Positions 17,839 through 27,700 of a stretch of 64,000 nt of DNA are shown in pieces (the stretch's first letter is position 1; each line of letters begins with the position of its first letter). A program made the translations under genes and the position numbers. Location: the NCBI GenBank assembly GCA_016703535.1, contig JADJBV010000001.1:5136001-5200000 (forward strand). Direction: 5' to 3'. This DNA is from Deltaproteobacteria bacterium (GTDB lineage Bacteria; Myxococcota; Kuafuiibacteriia; Kuafuiibacteriales; Kuafuiibacteriaceae). Under the pieces are notes generated by a model. That model worked only from the letters and a program-made list of their open reading frames with translations. It made no database searches and had not been told where the DNA came from.

Positions 17839-20800
17839 CTACTTCTTTCCCGGAGGCGGATCGTCGAAGGACCGCAGGTATTCGGCGAAGTCGTCCTCGA
17901 GGGAAGCCAAAGAGGGCGGCGCGGCCTGAGGAGCGGGGCTCCGCGGCACAACCGGCGCCGGAGCCCGGGGAGGTGCAGCCGGTGGATGAGGAGCCGAGGT
18001 TTGCGAGGCGGCGGGGGGTGTCCAGGCCCGAGCCGGTGGCGTGGGCTCGGCGTCGAAGCCCAGCGGCGTCGGGCGAGGGATGGGCGCGGGCGGCGCCGGG
18101 GCCACCGCCCGAGGCAACTCGGCCGACGCCCGTTGAGCGTTGACCGTCGGCTCGTCACTTTCGTCGTCGAACTCGTGGGCCGTCGGCTCGTCGGCGAAGG
18201 GGAATACGGGCCCGGTCACTCGGGGCGGCAGTGATCCCGTCCCTCGGCCCAGATCGGCGGTGGGCGCCGGAGGTGGTCTCGGCGGCGGCGCCATCGGGCG
18301 GCCCGGCATCACTTCACGAGCGCCGACGGTGGGTGGCGCCCGCAGCAGATCGGACACGTTGACCGCCGGGGGAGGTGGCATAACCTCTCGAGCGCCCACC
18401 GGGGACGGTCCACGCAGCAGGTCTGCGGCGAGGTTGGGAGTGGGTGAAGGCGGCGGGGGCGCCGGCGTGGCAGGGGCCGGCAGCGGGCGACCGGGCATGG
18501 TCTCTCGGATCCCCGCCGAGGGGGCCGACCGCAAGAGGTCCGAGGCGGTCGAAGGGACCGCCGGTCGCCCCATCACGACCGGAGGGGGCGGGGCCGCTCG
18601 GGGTGGCTCGAAGTTGGGAGCCGATGGGATTGGGCTGGTCGGCGACGAGCGCAACAGGTCCGAGGTGGTGGCAGGCACCCGAGGGCTGATCGCTGGAGGG
18701 ACCGGGATCGGCGCGGTTTTGTCGGGCCCGAACAACGACGGGACCTCGGGCACCCCCGGCGGCATTCGGCTCGGCATGGTGTCGAAGGCACCTTCGAGGC
18801 GGGCGGCGTGGGGCATGACCGGGCGCGGGCGCAACAACGGGGACTCGGAGAGCGCCGCCGGGACCTCGAGATCGGCAGTGGGCACTCGGAAGTCGGGCGC
18901 GTTCGCGAGGTGATCACCGGATCCGCCGGTGCGAGCGCTGAAGGACACGTCCGCGGCGTTGAGGTTGGGCAACGGCGTCGGCGAGTGACCTTCGGGCCGT
19001 AAGGCGGGGTGAATGGTGTAGCCGCTCGGCTCTTCGGGTTCGGGGGTCGGCAGATCGATCAACTCGGCCTTGGCCTGCCGCCGGTGTTCGAGATCGTCGG
19101 TGCCTTCGTGTCGGGCTTGGGCTCGCTTGACCGCCTCTCGCACCCGCGGATTGAGGGTCCGAGAACCTCGGGACAAGGCGGCCTCCGCCGCGTCGGTCGA
19201 CAAGGACCCCAGGGCCATGGCGGCCGCGATCTGAGGCTCGGGATCTTTGAAGCTGGCCAAGATCCCGGGGTTGAGCAGCGCGTCGAGGGCGGGCACCGCC
19301 TCCACCCCAGCGATGGCCGCGTAACTGGCGGTCATCGATCGCAGCTCTTTGGGCTCCCGGGTCGAGAGATCTTCCTCGCGAAAGATCCGCTCGAAGGCGG
19401 CGCGGGCGTCGAAGCTCTTGCGCATGGCCGCCACCCGGTAGGCGGTCATCCGCACCTCCAGATCCGCGTCGACAAAACACTCGACCAACAACTTATCCGC
19501 CGTGCCACGGGCGTAGCTGCGCAACATGCCGACGGCCTGGGCCCGGACCTTGGGGTGTTCGTGGCGAAGGGCCGCCAAGATCAGGCCGGCGATGCGCGCC
19601 GACGGAAAGTGCTGCGCCAACCCCAAGACGTCCCGGAACACGAACCACTTGGCGGTGCTGGCCTTCTCCATGAGGACCGGGACGTCGGGCACCCCCAACT
19701 CGACGATCAGATCGCAGATCAGCCGGCGGTGGGCGGGGGCCACCAGGTTGTCCAAAGCCCCGACCAAGTGGGGCGTGATGCCCGGGCCCAACGCTCGCAA
19801 GAACCCGATCAGCTCGTTGAGGTTGGTCGACTTGTAGCCTTCATTGAGGGCCCCCAACACCGGCGCCACCCGAGACTCGGAGGCGAACATCCGCAGGAGG
19901 TGCCGAGCGATGTGGAGCTCCTGCATGCTCTGGCTGTGTTCGGCGTAGTGCCGCAGCCGGCTGATCAACTCGGTGGCGTGCAGAAAGCGATGACCCACCA
20001 CCATCGAGTCGAAGAGCTGGCTCAACAGATCGATGGTCAACGCAGACTCGCGGGCCGACTGCTCCTTGAAGAGGATCCGCACCAGCACATCCATGAGGCG
20101 GCGCACCAAGGCGTCTCGGGTGTCGGCCGCCAGGTAGGCCTGCACGTTGCGGAGCTCCTCGGGCGCCACCATGGCGATGGTCCGGGAGGTCTCCTGATCC
20201 AGCAGGTCCAGATCTTCTTGGCTCTCGAGTCGGACGTCCTTGAGGGCCTCCAGGTCCTCTTTGGTGATCGAGACCCCGGCGACGATGTCCTCGTCGGTCG
20301 CGTTGGTCTGATAGATCGCCGCGACGATGTCCTCGATGCTCCCCTGAATGCGATCGATGTCGGCCCGCTCTTCGACGCTGCGGTGGCCGACCACGCTGCT
20401 GCTCAAGGCGTCGATGGTCAGGTACCTCAAGTGCGGCAAAGCCAGGCGCCACAAGGTCGTGACCAGGTCCTCACCGGCGTAGTCGAAGTTGCTATAGTCG
20501 GTGACCAAAGCGCGCATCAGCTTGGTCACCTCGTCCCGTTCGAAGCCGGCGACGAGGGTGATGCGCCGGAAGGCGTTGCGGTAGAGGACGAAGGGCAGGC
20601 CTTCCTCTCGGTTGTTGTTGATGTGGACCGGGTCTTTGCCGTACAGCAGGCGATCTTCGCGCACCGACAACGACAACTCGGGGACCTTGTGCAAGATAGC
20701 CTGCAATCCCTGGTGGGCCCGGTCCACGAAGCGGACCAACATCTCGTTGTTTTCGGCGTAGACCCGGTGGGCTTTGGCGGCCTTTACGAAGTCATTGAGC

Positions 20801-20913
20801 CAAGCGTGGATCTCGCCGGAGATCGGATCGCGCCAGTCTTGGCCACGGGCCGGTGACGGTGCGGTGGGCTCGGCCCGCGGATCGACAACCGGATGGTCGC
20901 TCTCGTGGGCCAC
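17839..20913 (-). CDS. HEAT-repeat protein with shared N-terminal module and long Pro-rich repeat tail
   Basis: 1024 aa from a GTG start. Residues ~35-150 align with the N-terminal module of the downstream HD-GYP-like protein: a helix with H-R-x-x-x-x-NN, then L-S-x-x-x-D-x-L-x-Y and the segment RRITLVAGFERDEVTKLMRAL. Residues ~280-620 are helical HEAT-like repeats, e.g. LILAALRHEHPKVRAQAVGM and ECFVDADLEVRMTAYRVAAM. Residues ~640-1000 are low complexity, Pro/Ala-rich, with four copies of a DLLR-x-x-P-x-x-G-x-R-E-x-M-P unit. The last 20 residues are acidic and helical (LEDDFAEYLRSF). It has no signal or span, and a cytoplasmic scaffold is the likely role. Confidence 0.8.
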   Translation of the reverse strand: MAHESDHPVVDPRAEPTAPSPARGQDWRDPISGEIHAWLNDFVKAAKAHRVYAENNEMLVRFVDRAHQGLQAILHKVPELSLSVREDRLLYGKDPVHINNNREEGLPFVLYRNAFRRITLVAGFERDEVTKLMRALVTDYSNFDYAGEDLVTTLWRLALPHLRYLTIDALSSSVVGHRSVEERADIDRIQGSIEDIVAAIYQTNATDEDIVAGVSITKEDLEALKDVRLESQEDLDLLDQETSRTIAMVAPEELRNVQAYLAADTRDALVRRLMDVLVRILFKEQSARESALTIDLLSQLFDSMVVGHRFLHATELISRLRHYAEHSQSMQELHIARHLLRMFASESRVAPVLGALNEGYKSTNLNELIGFLRALGPGITPHLVGALDNLVAPAHRRLICDLIVELGVPDVPVLMEKASTAKWFVFRDVLGLAQHFPSARIAGLILAALRHEHPKVRAQAVGMLRSYARGTADKLLVECFVDADLEVRMTAYRVAAMRKSFDARAAFERIFREEDLSTREPKELRSMTASYAAIAGVEAVPALDALLNPGILASFKDPEPQIAAAMALGSLSTDAAEAALSRGSRTLNPRVREAVKRAQARHEGTDDLEHRRQAKAELIDLPTPEPEEPSGYTIHPALRPEGHSPTPLPNLNAADVSFSARTGGSGDHLANAPDFRVPTADLEVPAALSESPLLRPRPVMPHAARLEGAFDTMPSRMPPGVPEVPSLFGPDKTAPIPVPPAISPRVPATTSDLLRSSPTSPIPSAPNFEPPRAAPPPPVVMGRPAVPSTASDLLRSAPSAGIRETMPGRPLPAPATPAPPPPSPTPNLAADLLRGPSPVGAREVMPPPPAVNVSDLLRAPPTVGAREVMPGRPMAPPPRPPPAPTADLGRGTGSLPPRVTGPVFPFADEPTAHEFDDESDEPTVNAQRASAELPRAVAPAPPAPIPRPTPLGFDAEPTPPARAWTPPAASQTSAPHPPAAPPRAPAPVVPRSPAPQAAPPSLASLEDDFAEYLRSFDDPPPGKK
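18280..18680 (-). repeat. Tandem DLLR-...-REVMPGRP repeats in the HEAT protein tail
   Basis: Four in-frame units lie at about 18625-18670, 18486-18546, 18374-18433 and 18289-18363. They share the core DLLR(S/A/G)xP followed by G(A/I)RE(V/T)MP. The first unit is the most diverged. The spacers are Pro-rich. The repeats probably act as short linear binding motifs. Confidence 0.7.
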
Positions 20914-20984
20914 TGCCCTGAGTCTGGCGCCTCGCCCGGGGTAGGGTCAATCTACCCAACCACCGGATCTCACTTGGGATCCGT

Positions 20985-22934
20985 CTATTGTGGAGACGCC
21001 TCACGGGAGGGCCGGGAGGGCCGGGGTCGGACGGCCGTCCCATCCAGAGCCAAAGGGGCCGAGAGGTAACGCCGGGCCCAAGCCTCGAACATCAGGACCT
21101 GCCACAACATGGTGGCGTGATTGGAGATCCCGAGCTGGTGTTCGTACCAGAGGCCCCGCAGGCCGTCGGTGTCGAGGAGGCCGCTGTACCCACCCACCCG
21201 GTCGAACAAGATCCCCTCGGCCGGCCCCCGGAGCGGACCCCGGAACCACTCGGGGAGCGGCACGGTAAAGCCCCGCTTCTCCCGCTCCAAGATCCGCTTG
21301 GGCAACAACTTCTCGGCCGCCGCCTTGAGGACCACCTTGGTCTCCGAACCCCGAAGTTTGTAGCGAGTGGGCATCCGAGCCGCCAGCTCCACCACCCGGT
21401 GATCGAGCAACGGCACCCGTACCTCCAGGGCATGGGCCATCGAAGCCCGGTCCACCTTCACCAGGATGTCGTCGACCAAGTAGGTCTTGAGATCCACGTA
21501 TTGCAGGCGCCCCAGCGGATCTTTGGTGCCGGCCCGAGCCAGGTGACGTTCGAAGTGGACGTAGGGGTCGTAGCCCTCCACGCCTCGCAAGAAGTCCGGC
21601 GAGAGGACTCGTGGATAGGTCTTTTGGGTCAGCGACAGGAAGTAGGCCCGCTCCAAAGAGGTGGCGACGTTGGTCAAGGTCGCCTTGGCCCGCAACGGCC
21701 GAGGCAAAAAGTCGGCCTTGGGATAAAGCCGAGCCAAGGGGCTGACCAGGCCCTGCCGCAACAGCGAGGGGACCCGCCGCCGAACTTGATCCTCGGCCAA
21801 GGCAAAGATGTAGCGCCGATAACCTGCGAAACTTTCGTCCCCGCCGTCACCGGACAAGGCCACGGTCACCTGCTCCCGGGTGGTTTGGCAGAGCCGGAAG
21901 GTGGGGATCGCCGAGGAGTCTCCGAAGGGCTGGTCGTAGAACCAAGAGAGATCGTCCAGCAAGCTGGCGGCGTCGGCGGACACCAGTCGTTCGTGGTGTT
22001 GAGTGCCGTAAAGTTCGGCGGTCTCCCGAGCGTACTCCCGCTCGTCGTATTCGCTTTCGCTGAAGCCGATGGTGTTGGTCTCGACCGGGCGATCGAGTTG
22101 CCCGGCCATCAAGGCCACCACCAAGCTGGAGTCGACGCCCCCCGACAAAAATGCCCCCAGGGGCACGTCGGACCGGAGGCGTAACTTCACCGCGTCGGTC
22201 AGGGTCTCGATCAGCCGCTGGGCGTTCTGCTGCAGGTTGGAGGCCTCGTCGACGCTGCTGAAGTCGACGTCCCAGTACTGATGTTGGCTGACGCCGTGGG
22301 GCCCCACCAACATGGTGTGTCCGGGCGGCAGTTGGTGCACGTCCCGGAAGATGGTCCCGGGCCCCGGCACGTAGCCGTAGGCGTAGAAGTCGAGCACCGC
22401 GGTCGGCTCGAGCAGCCGTGGCACCGAAGGATCGAGGAGGATCGCCTTGAGCTCGGAGGCGAAGATCAGCCGAGAGTCGTCCCGCCACCAAAAGAGGGGC
22501 TTTTTCCCGAGGCGATCCCGCGCCAAAAACAGGGTCCGTTCGACCCGATCCAAGATCGCGAAGGCGAACATGCCGACGAAGTGTTCGACGCAGGCCGCGC
22601 CCCACTCCCGAAAGCTGGCCAAGATGACCTCGGTGTCGGAGTGGCTGCGGAAGTGGTGCCCTCGGGCCTCGAGGTGCTGGCGGAGCTCCTTGTAGTTGTA
22701 GATCTCGCCGTTGAAGACGATCCCCAACCGCAGCTCGGGATCCCACATCGGCTGGTGACCACCGGAGACGTCGATGATCGAGAGGCGGCGGTGGCCCAGA
22801 GCCACACCGTCATGCAGATAGACTCCGCCATCATCCGGTCCTCGGTGGGAGAGGACGTCGTTTTGCCGAAAAAAAAGGCCTCGATCGAGGGGGCGATGCC
22901 GATCGAAGTGAAAGAGGCCGACGATGCCGCACAT
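20985..22934 (-). CDS. Glutamine-hydrolysing asparagine synthase / exosortase-type amidotransferase
   Basis: 649 aa. The N-terminal Ntn glutaminase starts with nucleophile Cys2 (MCGIVGLF) and has RGPDD (31-35), FNGEIYN (74-80) and the HSDTEVIL block. The synthetase half carries the PP-loop FLSGGVDSS (262-270) and SGDGGDE. Both halves are complete, so ATP-dependent amidation with glutamine as nitrogen donor is expected. AsnB paralogues of this size occur beside FemAB-like genes in exosortase/exopolysaccharide loci, and here the FemAB-like gene ends immediately upstream with no gap. That context favours a role in polysaccharide or surface-polymer modification over bulk asparagine synthesis. Confidence 0.9.
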   Translation of the reverse strand: MCGIVGLFHFDRHRPLDRGLFFRQNDVLSHRGPDDGGVYLHDGVALGHRRLSIIDVSGGHQPMWDPELRLGIVFNGEIYNYKELRQHLEARGHHFRSHSDTEVILASFREWGAACVEHFVGMFAFAILDRVERTLFLARDRLGKKPLFWWRDDSRLIFASELKAILLDPSVPRLLEPTAVLDFYAYGYVPGPGTIFRDVHQLPPGHTMLVGPHGVSQHQYWDVDFSSVDEASNLQQNAQRLIETLTDAVKLRLRSDVPLGAFLSGGVDSSLVVALMAGQLDRPVETNTIGFSESEYDEREYARETAELYGTQHHERLVSADAASLLDDLSWFYDQPFGDSSAIPTFRLCQTTREQVTVALSGDGGDESFAGYRRYIFALAEDQVRRRVPSLLRQGLVSPLARLYPKADFLPRPLRAKATLTNVATSLERAYFLSLTQKTYPRVLSPDFLRGVEGYDPYVHFERHLARAGTKDPLGRLQYVDLKTYLVDDILVKVDRASMAHALEVRVPLLDHRVVELAARMPTRYKLRGSETKVVLKAAAEKLLPKRILEREKRGFTVPLPEWFRGPLRGPAEGILFDRVGGYSGLLDTDGLRGLWYEHQLGISNHATMLWQVLMFEAWARRYLSAPLALDGTAVRPRPSRPSREASPQ

Positions 22935-23975
22935 TCAGGGCAATCTCCGCGAGATCCAGGGCCCCACTCGTTTGGTCAAGTCGACCGGGAGCTGCTTCCA
23001 GAGCTCGATCACCTTCTCGTAGCGGGGGTTGGTGGGGTTGAGGTTGGGGAGTTCTTTGGCGGTGACCAGATCGTACTGGTACTGGAGCGGGATCTCTTGC
23101 ATCCCGAAGTTCTTCTTGAACTTGAAGGCGCCGGTGCCCGCCTTGCTGCGCCCGAAGTCGAAGGTCCGGAACCCGCGGCCGTAGCCCAACTCCAACATCA
23201 CCCAATAGAGATAGTTGTTGATGCCCACGTCCCGCGCCGCCGGTAGGGCCCCGGCGAAGAACGGCAACATGGTGGTGCCGTAATAGTAGTTGAGCACGCA
23301 GCCGATGATCTGACCGCACTGCCTCACCGAAAGGATGTCGCACTCTCGGGGGAACTCTTCGAGGGAGGCGACGAAAAGTTCCCGCGGGAACATCGGCGTG
23401 CCCAAGTTGCGCAGCGACAAGGCGTAGAGGTCGACGAAAGGCTCGAGGTCGCTGCGATTGAAGTCGGCGGTGAGGTGGGCGCGTTCTGCGTCTCGCAGCA
23501 CCGCTCGGGCTTTGCGCGGGATCGCCTGGAGCTGCTTTTCGCGCTCGGGAAAAAGCTCCTGGCGGAAGGTGAAGTAGAGGTCACCTTTGGTCGGCAGGTC
23601 CGGGAACTGGGCGACCTCCGACTTGTATTCGACGAAGGCCAGCTCTTCACGAAGCGCCAACGCTCGGGCCCCGGAGCGGAGGAGTTCGGCCGACTCGGTG
23701 TCGTCGGCCAAGACCCCGCCGTGTACACCCACCGGCACCGAAACCAAGGCCTTGGAGAACGGCGCTGACCCCGAGACGAACAAGGGCAGGACCCCGGCCA
23801 AGACCCCGTCCCGCTCGGCGTAGAGGTAGTGGTCTGGCTTGCCGTAGGCCCGCTTGATCACGCGGCGCCAACCGAGCAGGTGAAAGAAGGAGCCTCGAGC
23901 GTGGGCCCGAACGTAGCTGTCCCAGCTGGGGTCATCACCCTCGAGGACGCGGAGGGTCAGCGGAACCGGGCTCAT
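22935..23975 (-). CDS. FemAB-like GNAT protein of the XrtA/PEP-CTERM-associated type
   Basis: 346 aa from the ATG at 23975. Earlier in-frame starts give a non-conserved leader. The sequence pattern (GSFFHLLGWRRVIKRAYG near residue 25, the KARAVLRDAERAHL helix, NNYLYWVMLELGYGRGFRTFDFGRSK, then G-AFKFKKNFG) matches the FemAB-related family that accompanies exosortase A exopolysaccharide clusters. Such proteins have a double GNAT fold and are thought to transfer an aminoacyl or acyl group, but the substrate is unknown. It abuts the amidotransferase gene, so the two are probably translated together. No exosortase or glycosyltransferase is present in the window. Confidence 0.82.
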   Translation of the reverse strand: MSPVPLTLRVLEGDDPSWDSYVRAHARGSFFHLLGWRRVIKRAYGKPDHYLYAERDGVLAGVLPLFVSGSAPFSKALVSVPVGVHGGVLADDTESAELLRSGARALALREELAFVEYKSEVAQFPDLPTKGDLYFTFRQELFPEREKQLQAIPRKARAVLRDAERAHLTADFNRSDLEPFVDLYALSLRNLGTPMFPRELFVASLEEFPRECDILSVRQCGQIIGCVLNYYYGTTMLPFFAGALPAARDVGINNYLYWVMLELGYGRGFRTFDFGRSKAGTGAFKFKKNFGMQEIPLQYQYDLVTAKELPNLNPTNPRYEKVIELWKQLPVDLTKRVGPWISRRLP

Positions 23976-24050
23976 GGACGGGGCGGAGTCTAGCCCCAGC
24001 CGAGCACCGTCGCACAATGGTCTTGAGGTGCCGAACGCCACCCCCCGGGG

Positions 24051-24719
24051 TCAACTCGGCTTCATGGTCACGCCGACCTTGACATTCCCGTCTGGCCCCT
24101 CTCGCCCAAGGACCGACTCAGTCCGAAAGCCGGGGCCACTCACCTTGATGTCGAACGGCTTCGGATCCCCAAGCAAGGGTCGGACATATGGGGTCCTACC
24201 TACGGTCTGGCCGTCGATCTGGACCATCATGTTGGGGGGGAGCGAAGACACCAGCAGCCAACGCTGAGGGGGTGGGGCCTTGGCGCCCTTGAGGTACGGC
24301 CGATCTTCGGCGGGCTGCTCGCTTTCAAAGAAGTGGGGCGGAGGCGCTTCGGCGAGTTGGGCGAGCTTCTCCGGGGTCCAAAGGGGCGAGGGCTGCTGGC
24401 GTCGACCCTTCTGGACGGGCAATCGCTCCCGAACGCCGGCGGCGTTCATCGCGGCCTGCCCTTGGATCCGCGGCGCCAACGGGCGGCTACCTTGAGAGAC
24501 GACGGTCGCCCCGGCGGCCCCTGGGACGGGATCGGATTCGCTGCGAACGACCAGCGTAGTGGAAGCCACGTCGCCGTCCAAAGCCGGCGAGCCGGCCAGG
24601 ACAAAGGCGAGGGCCACCGAAGCGCAGAGGATCACCGAAGCGGCCAGCAGGCGCTTTGACTTTCGGGTTGGGGATCCGGCGGTCGGCCGGTCCGATCCCA
24701 TTGGCGGCCGTCGGTTCAT
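24051..24719 (-). CDS. Membrane-anchored PEGA-domain protein coupled to pilY1
   Basis: 222 aa from the ATG at 24719, which overlaps the pilY1 stop as ATGA. This fixes the start and implies translational coupling. Residues 1-20 are basic and polar, followed by one membrane helix (LLAASVILCASVALAFVLAG, ~22-41), then a long disordered Pro/Gln-rich stretch and a C-terminal PEGA-like domain (~148-222; WLLVSSLPPNMMVQIDGQTVG, then PGFRTES). PEGA domains are small beta sandwiches of bacterial surface proteins. The topology predicts a cytoplasmic N-terminus and a periplasmic PEGA. The position at the end of the pilin/PilY1 operon suggests an accessory role in pilus assembly or anchoring. Confidence 0.78.
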   Translation of the reverse strand: MNRRPPMGSDRPTAGSPTRKSKRLLAASVILCASVALAFVLAGSPALDGDVASTTLVVRSESDPVPGAAGATVVSQGSRPLAPRIQGQAAMNAAGVRERLPVQKGRRQQPSPLWTPEKLAQLAEAPPPHFFESEQPAEDRPYLKGAKAPPPQRWLLVSSLPPNMMVQIDGQTVGRTPYVRPLLGDPKPFDIKVSGPGFRTESVLGREGPDGNVKVGVTMKPS

Positions 24720-27700
24720 CGCAGGCTTTGGTCGTATCGGAAGTAGAGGCGCCGAACCATCGGGCGGAGCCCCTTCGTGGACGTCACGCCGACCCCAGCG
24801 ACCATCACACCCCGAGGTTTGTCGGAGCCACCGATCAGCAGCTCCCCTGACTGGCGGTGGAGTGTGGGCGTCGTCGGGATGCCGCTCCCGGCTGTGTTCG
24901 CGACCGGCCTCAAGGCTGGGCTTGTCGCGTCGGTGCAGCTCTCGGAGTTCATCGCGTAAACAAAGCCGCCACCTGACGCACAACCGCTGCTCGCGGTGGC
25001 GTAGGTCGCGGCGGCCACCACCCCGTTGGCGATGCTGGGTGCGCTGATCAACCGCTCGCCAGGACCAAAGGGAATGCGACCGAGGGTCGAGCCCCCCGAA
25101 GGAGTGCAGACCTGGTCCAGCGTCGGCGTCGTGGCGGTGGCCTGACGATTGCTCGCGTCGATCGCCCGGTACAAGTAGTTTTGCCCAGAGCTTGTGGTCA
25201 GGTTGCGGTAGTCACCGCCGCCATACACCACGTTCACTCGGCCCCGGCTGTCGAAGTACACCAGCGGCGTAGTGGTGAAGATCTCGCCCGACGCCATGCT
25301 CAAGCGGTTTCCGCCTCCATCGATCGGAGTTGCGTCCACCGCCGCCCCAATCGGCGCGCCGTTCACGCCGATCATGACCCGAGCCAAGAACCCGTCCTCT
25401 CGGAGTGCATAACAGACGTCGATGGCCTGGCCCCCCTTGGAGCTGAGGCAGGCGGGAGCGGCGATATAGGAAGCCCCCGCGGGCAACGGAATCGTAGCCG
25501 CGAGGGTGGGGACGAGCCCGGCACCAGTCTCCAGGTTGTAGACATAAAGAGCGGGCGGACCGCCCACCCCGCCGACCGTAACCACCACTGGAGAGAAGCC
25601 GCCAGCGGCCCGCTTGACGTAGGCGACGACCGGGGCCGCCGAAGCTTTGGCCGTGGAGGGGAGCACCCACTCCCGGTACCGGACCGGGTTACACGGGTTG
25701 GTGATGTCGACCGCGAAGTAGCCTCGCCCGTATTGACCCTGGTTGCCCACGAGGAGCGTCGCCCATCGCGGCGTGCCCGTGTTGATCCATACTTCTTGAG
25801 CGACCAAGTCGCCGGTGATCATGGGCTGAGTCACCCAGTTGTTGAGGGTATAGTTGTAGGTCACCTCGGGATCGTTGATCCAGCTCGGCTTGTAGCGGAG
25901 GATCTCTTTGCCAGCGTCTGCGACCGCCAAGTTGTAGCGATAGGATCGGGTCGTCGTACCGTATGTGTTGGTCCCGGCGACGAAGTCGCCCCCGTGGATC
26001 CCGAGGACGTAGCCACCATCTGAGAAGTACACGCCTTGGCGCCGAGTGCGGATCGCCGCCCGGTGGGCCGCCCAGTTGGTGTAGTCCCCGTTGGGCGCGG
26101 CCTCTGAGGGCCACCCCACAACGACCGGCTTGGAGGAGGCGAAGCCGTGCATCCTGCCAAAGCGGATCTGGGCGGTGCCAGGGGTGACGTCCAAGGTTCC
26201 GTTGCCGTCGCGATCGATGCTGCCCGAGTTGACCGTCTGGGTGCGCGCGACGCCGTTGCCGAAGGTACCACCCGGGCCCAACAGGGGAACGTCTCCGCCG
26301 CCGGTGTTGAGTTGAGTGTAGCAGCCGGGAGACGTCGTCGCCTTCGAGGTCCAGTCGGTCTCCCAGACCGCGTTCGGCGAAAGCGCCCCGGTCGCCGCAT
26401 CGACGTTGTGAGCGGAGATCCGGGTTGGGAATCCGAGGTAGCGATCGTTGACCGGAGGGGCGCCGTTGGCCCCTGGTACCGAAACGACGTGCATGAAGGC
26501 CTGGGACTGGATGTCATCCATGCCGAACCTGGCGCCAACGTAAACGCCCTTGAAGATCCGGCTCAGCACCTGCGCGAAGGCTCCGGTCATCTGCTGAACG
26601 TTGGTGGCGTCGAAGGCGACCATCATGGGATCATTGGAGACCGCCTGCTGCATGTTGTTGGCCTGGCCGCTGAACACGTTGGAGATTCGAAACACGAACA
26701 TGTTGGTGAGACCGACGACCGAGGTCGAACCGTAGGCCGGCTGAGCGCCAGCCGCCTCCAGATACGTGCCGAAGGTCCCGCCCATGTATCCGTCCGTCAT
26801 GAACAGGCCGACGTTTTCACGACAGCCTCCGGCGACCACCTTGTTGTCGGGTTGGTTGAGGAACATCCGACCGAAGCGCCCGGGATCGGTGCTGTAGGCC
26901 TCGCACACCGCGACCTGCTGGCGGGCCTTCCAGCTCAATGGGTTGCCACACTCGCTGAAGAACCCGGCCGCGCCAAGATCGCAGTCGGGCTGGGTCATGT
27001 CGCAGGTGCAGGTGTCCCGCAGGCCGGCGAAGGGCGCGCTGGCGGGCGTGTTGTTGCAGATGGAGGTCGAGATGTTGCCCGGGTTGCACCAGGCCGAAAG
27101 AGCGCCAGCGAGAAACGACATATCCCAGATGCCGACCGGCCGGCTGCTGCAAGTGTTGATCTCCGTCTGGACCGACGACAACACCGACTGCAAGGGCGTG
27201 CACAGGTCGTCGGTGACCTGGGTGGGCGTCGGCGGCGTGTTGGCGCCGCCCCAACGAGGCCAAGTGAAGGCCCCGCCTGCGAGCTTGAGCATGAGGGATG
27301 AGGTCAAGTCGTAGGGCAAGCCGGTGAGGTCGCAGGTGGTCGAGGTCATGACCGGCATCGGGATGTTCAAACCGTCGATCCCGGTGTTGAAGATGTCCTG
27401 CACGGCGGCCGGGTCTCCAAAGCATCCGGCCGTTGGGGTCAAACACGGCGACGAGCCACCGGTGGCTGCCAGCGGCCAGGAGGTCTCGCTGCTGTTGCAG
27501 TGTCCAGCTCCGTTGATGACGTTGATGGAGTCCGTCAGAGCCTGGTTGAGGTTGTTCGATACGGGGATGGGTGAGCGCCCCGTGATGCGGGCGTAGCCAC
27601 ACGCGGAGTAGGTGAAGGCGCTATACTGAAAATAGTTCTGGAACATCGGCATGACCAGGCCGAGTTCACTCTTCATTTCGTCCAAGCGAGACGGATTCCC

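Noticed and set aside
20690..20705. TGCAAGATAGCCTGCA, similar to the dispersed 16-bp palindrome
   Set aside because: The centre differs and the right arm has a mismatch. It is within the HEAT gene, 24 kb from the others, so it was left out of the family.
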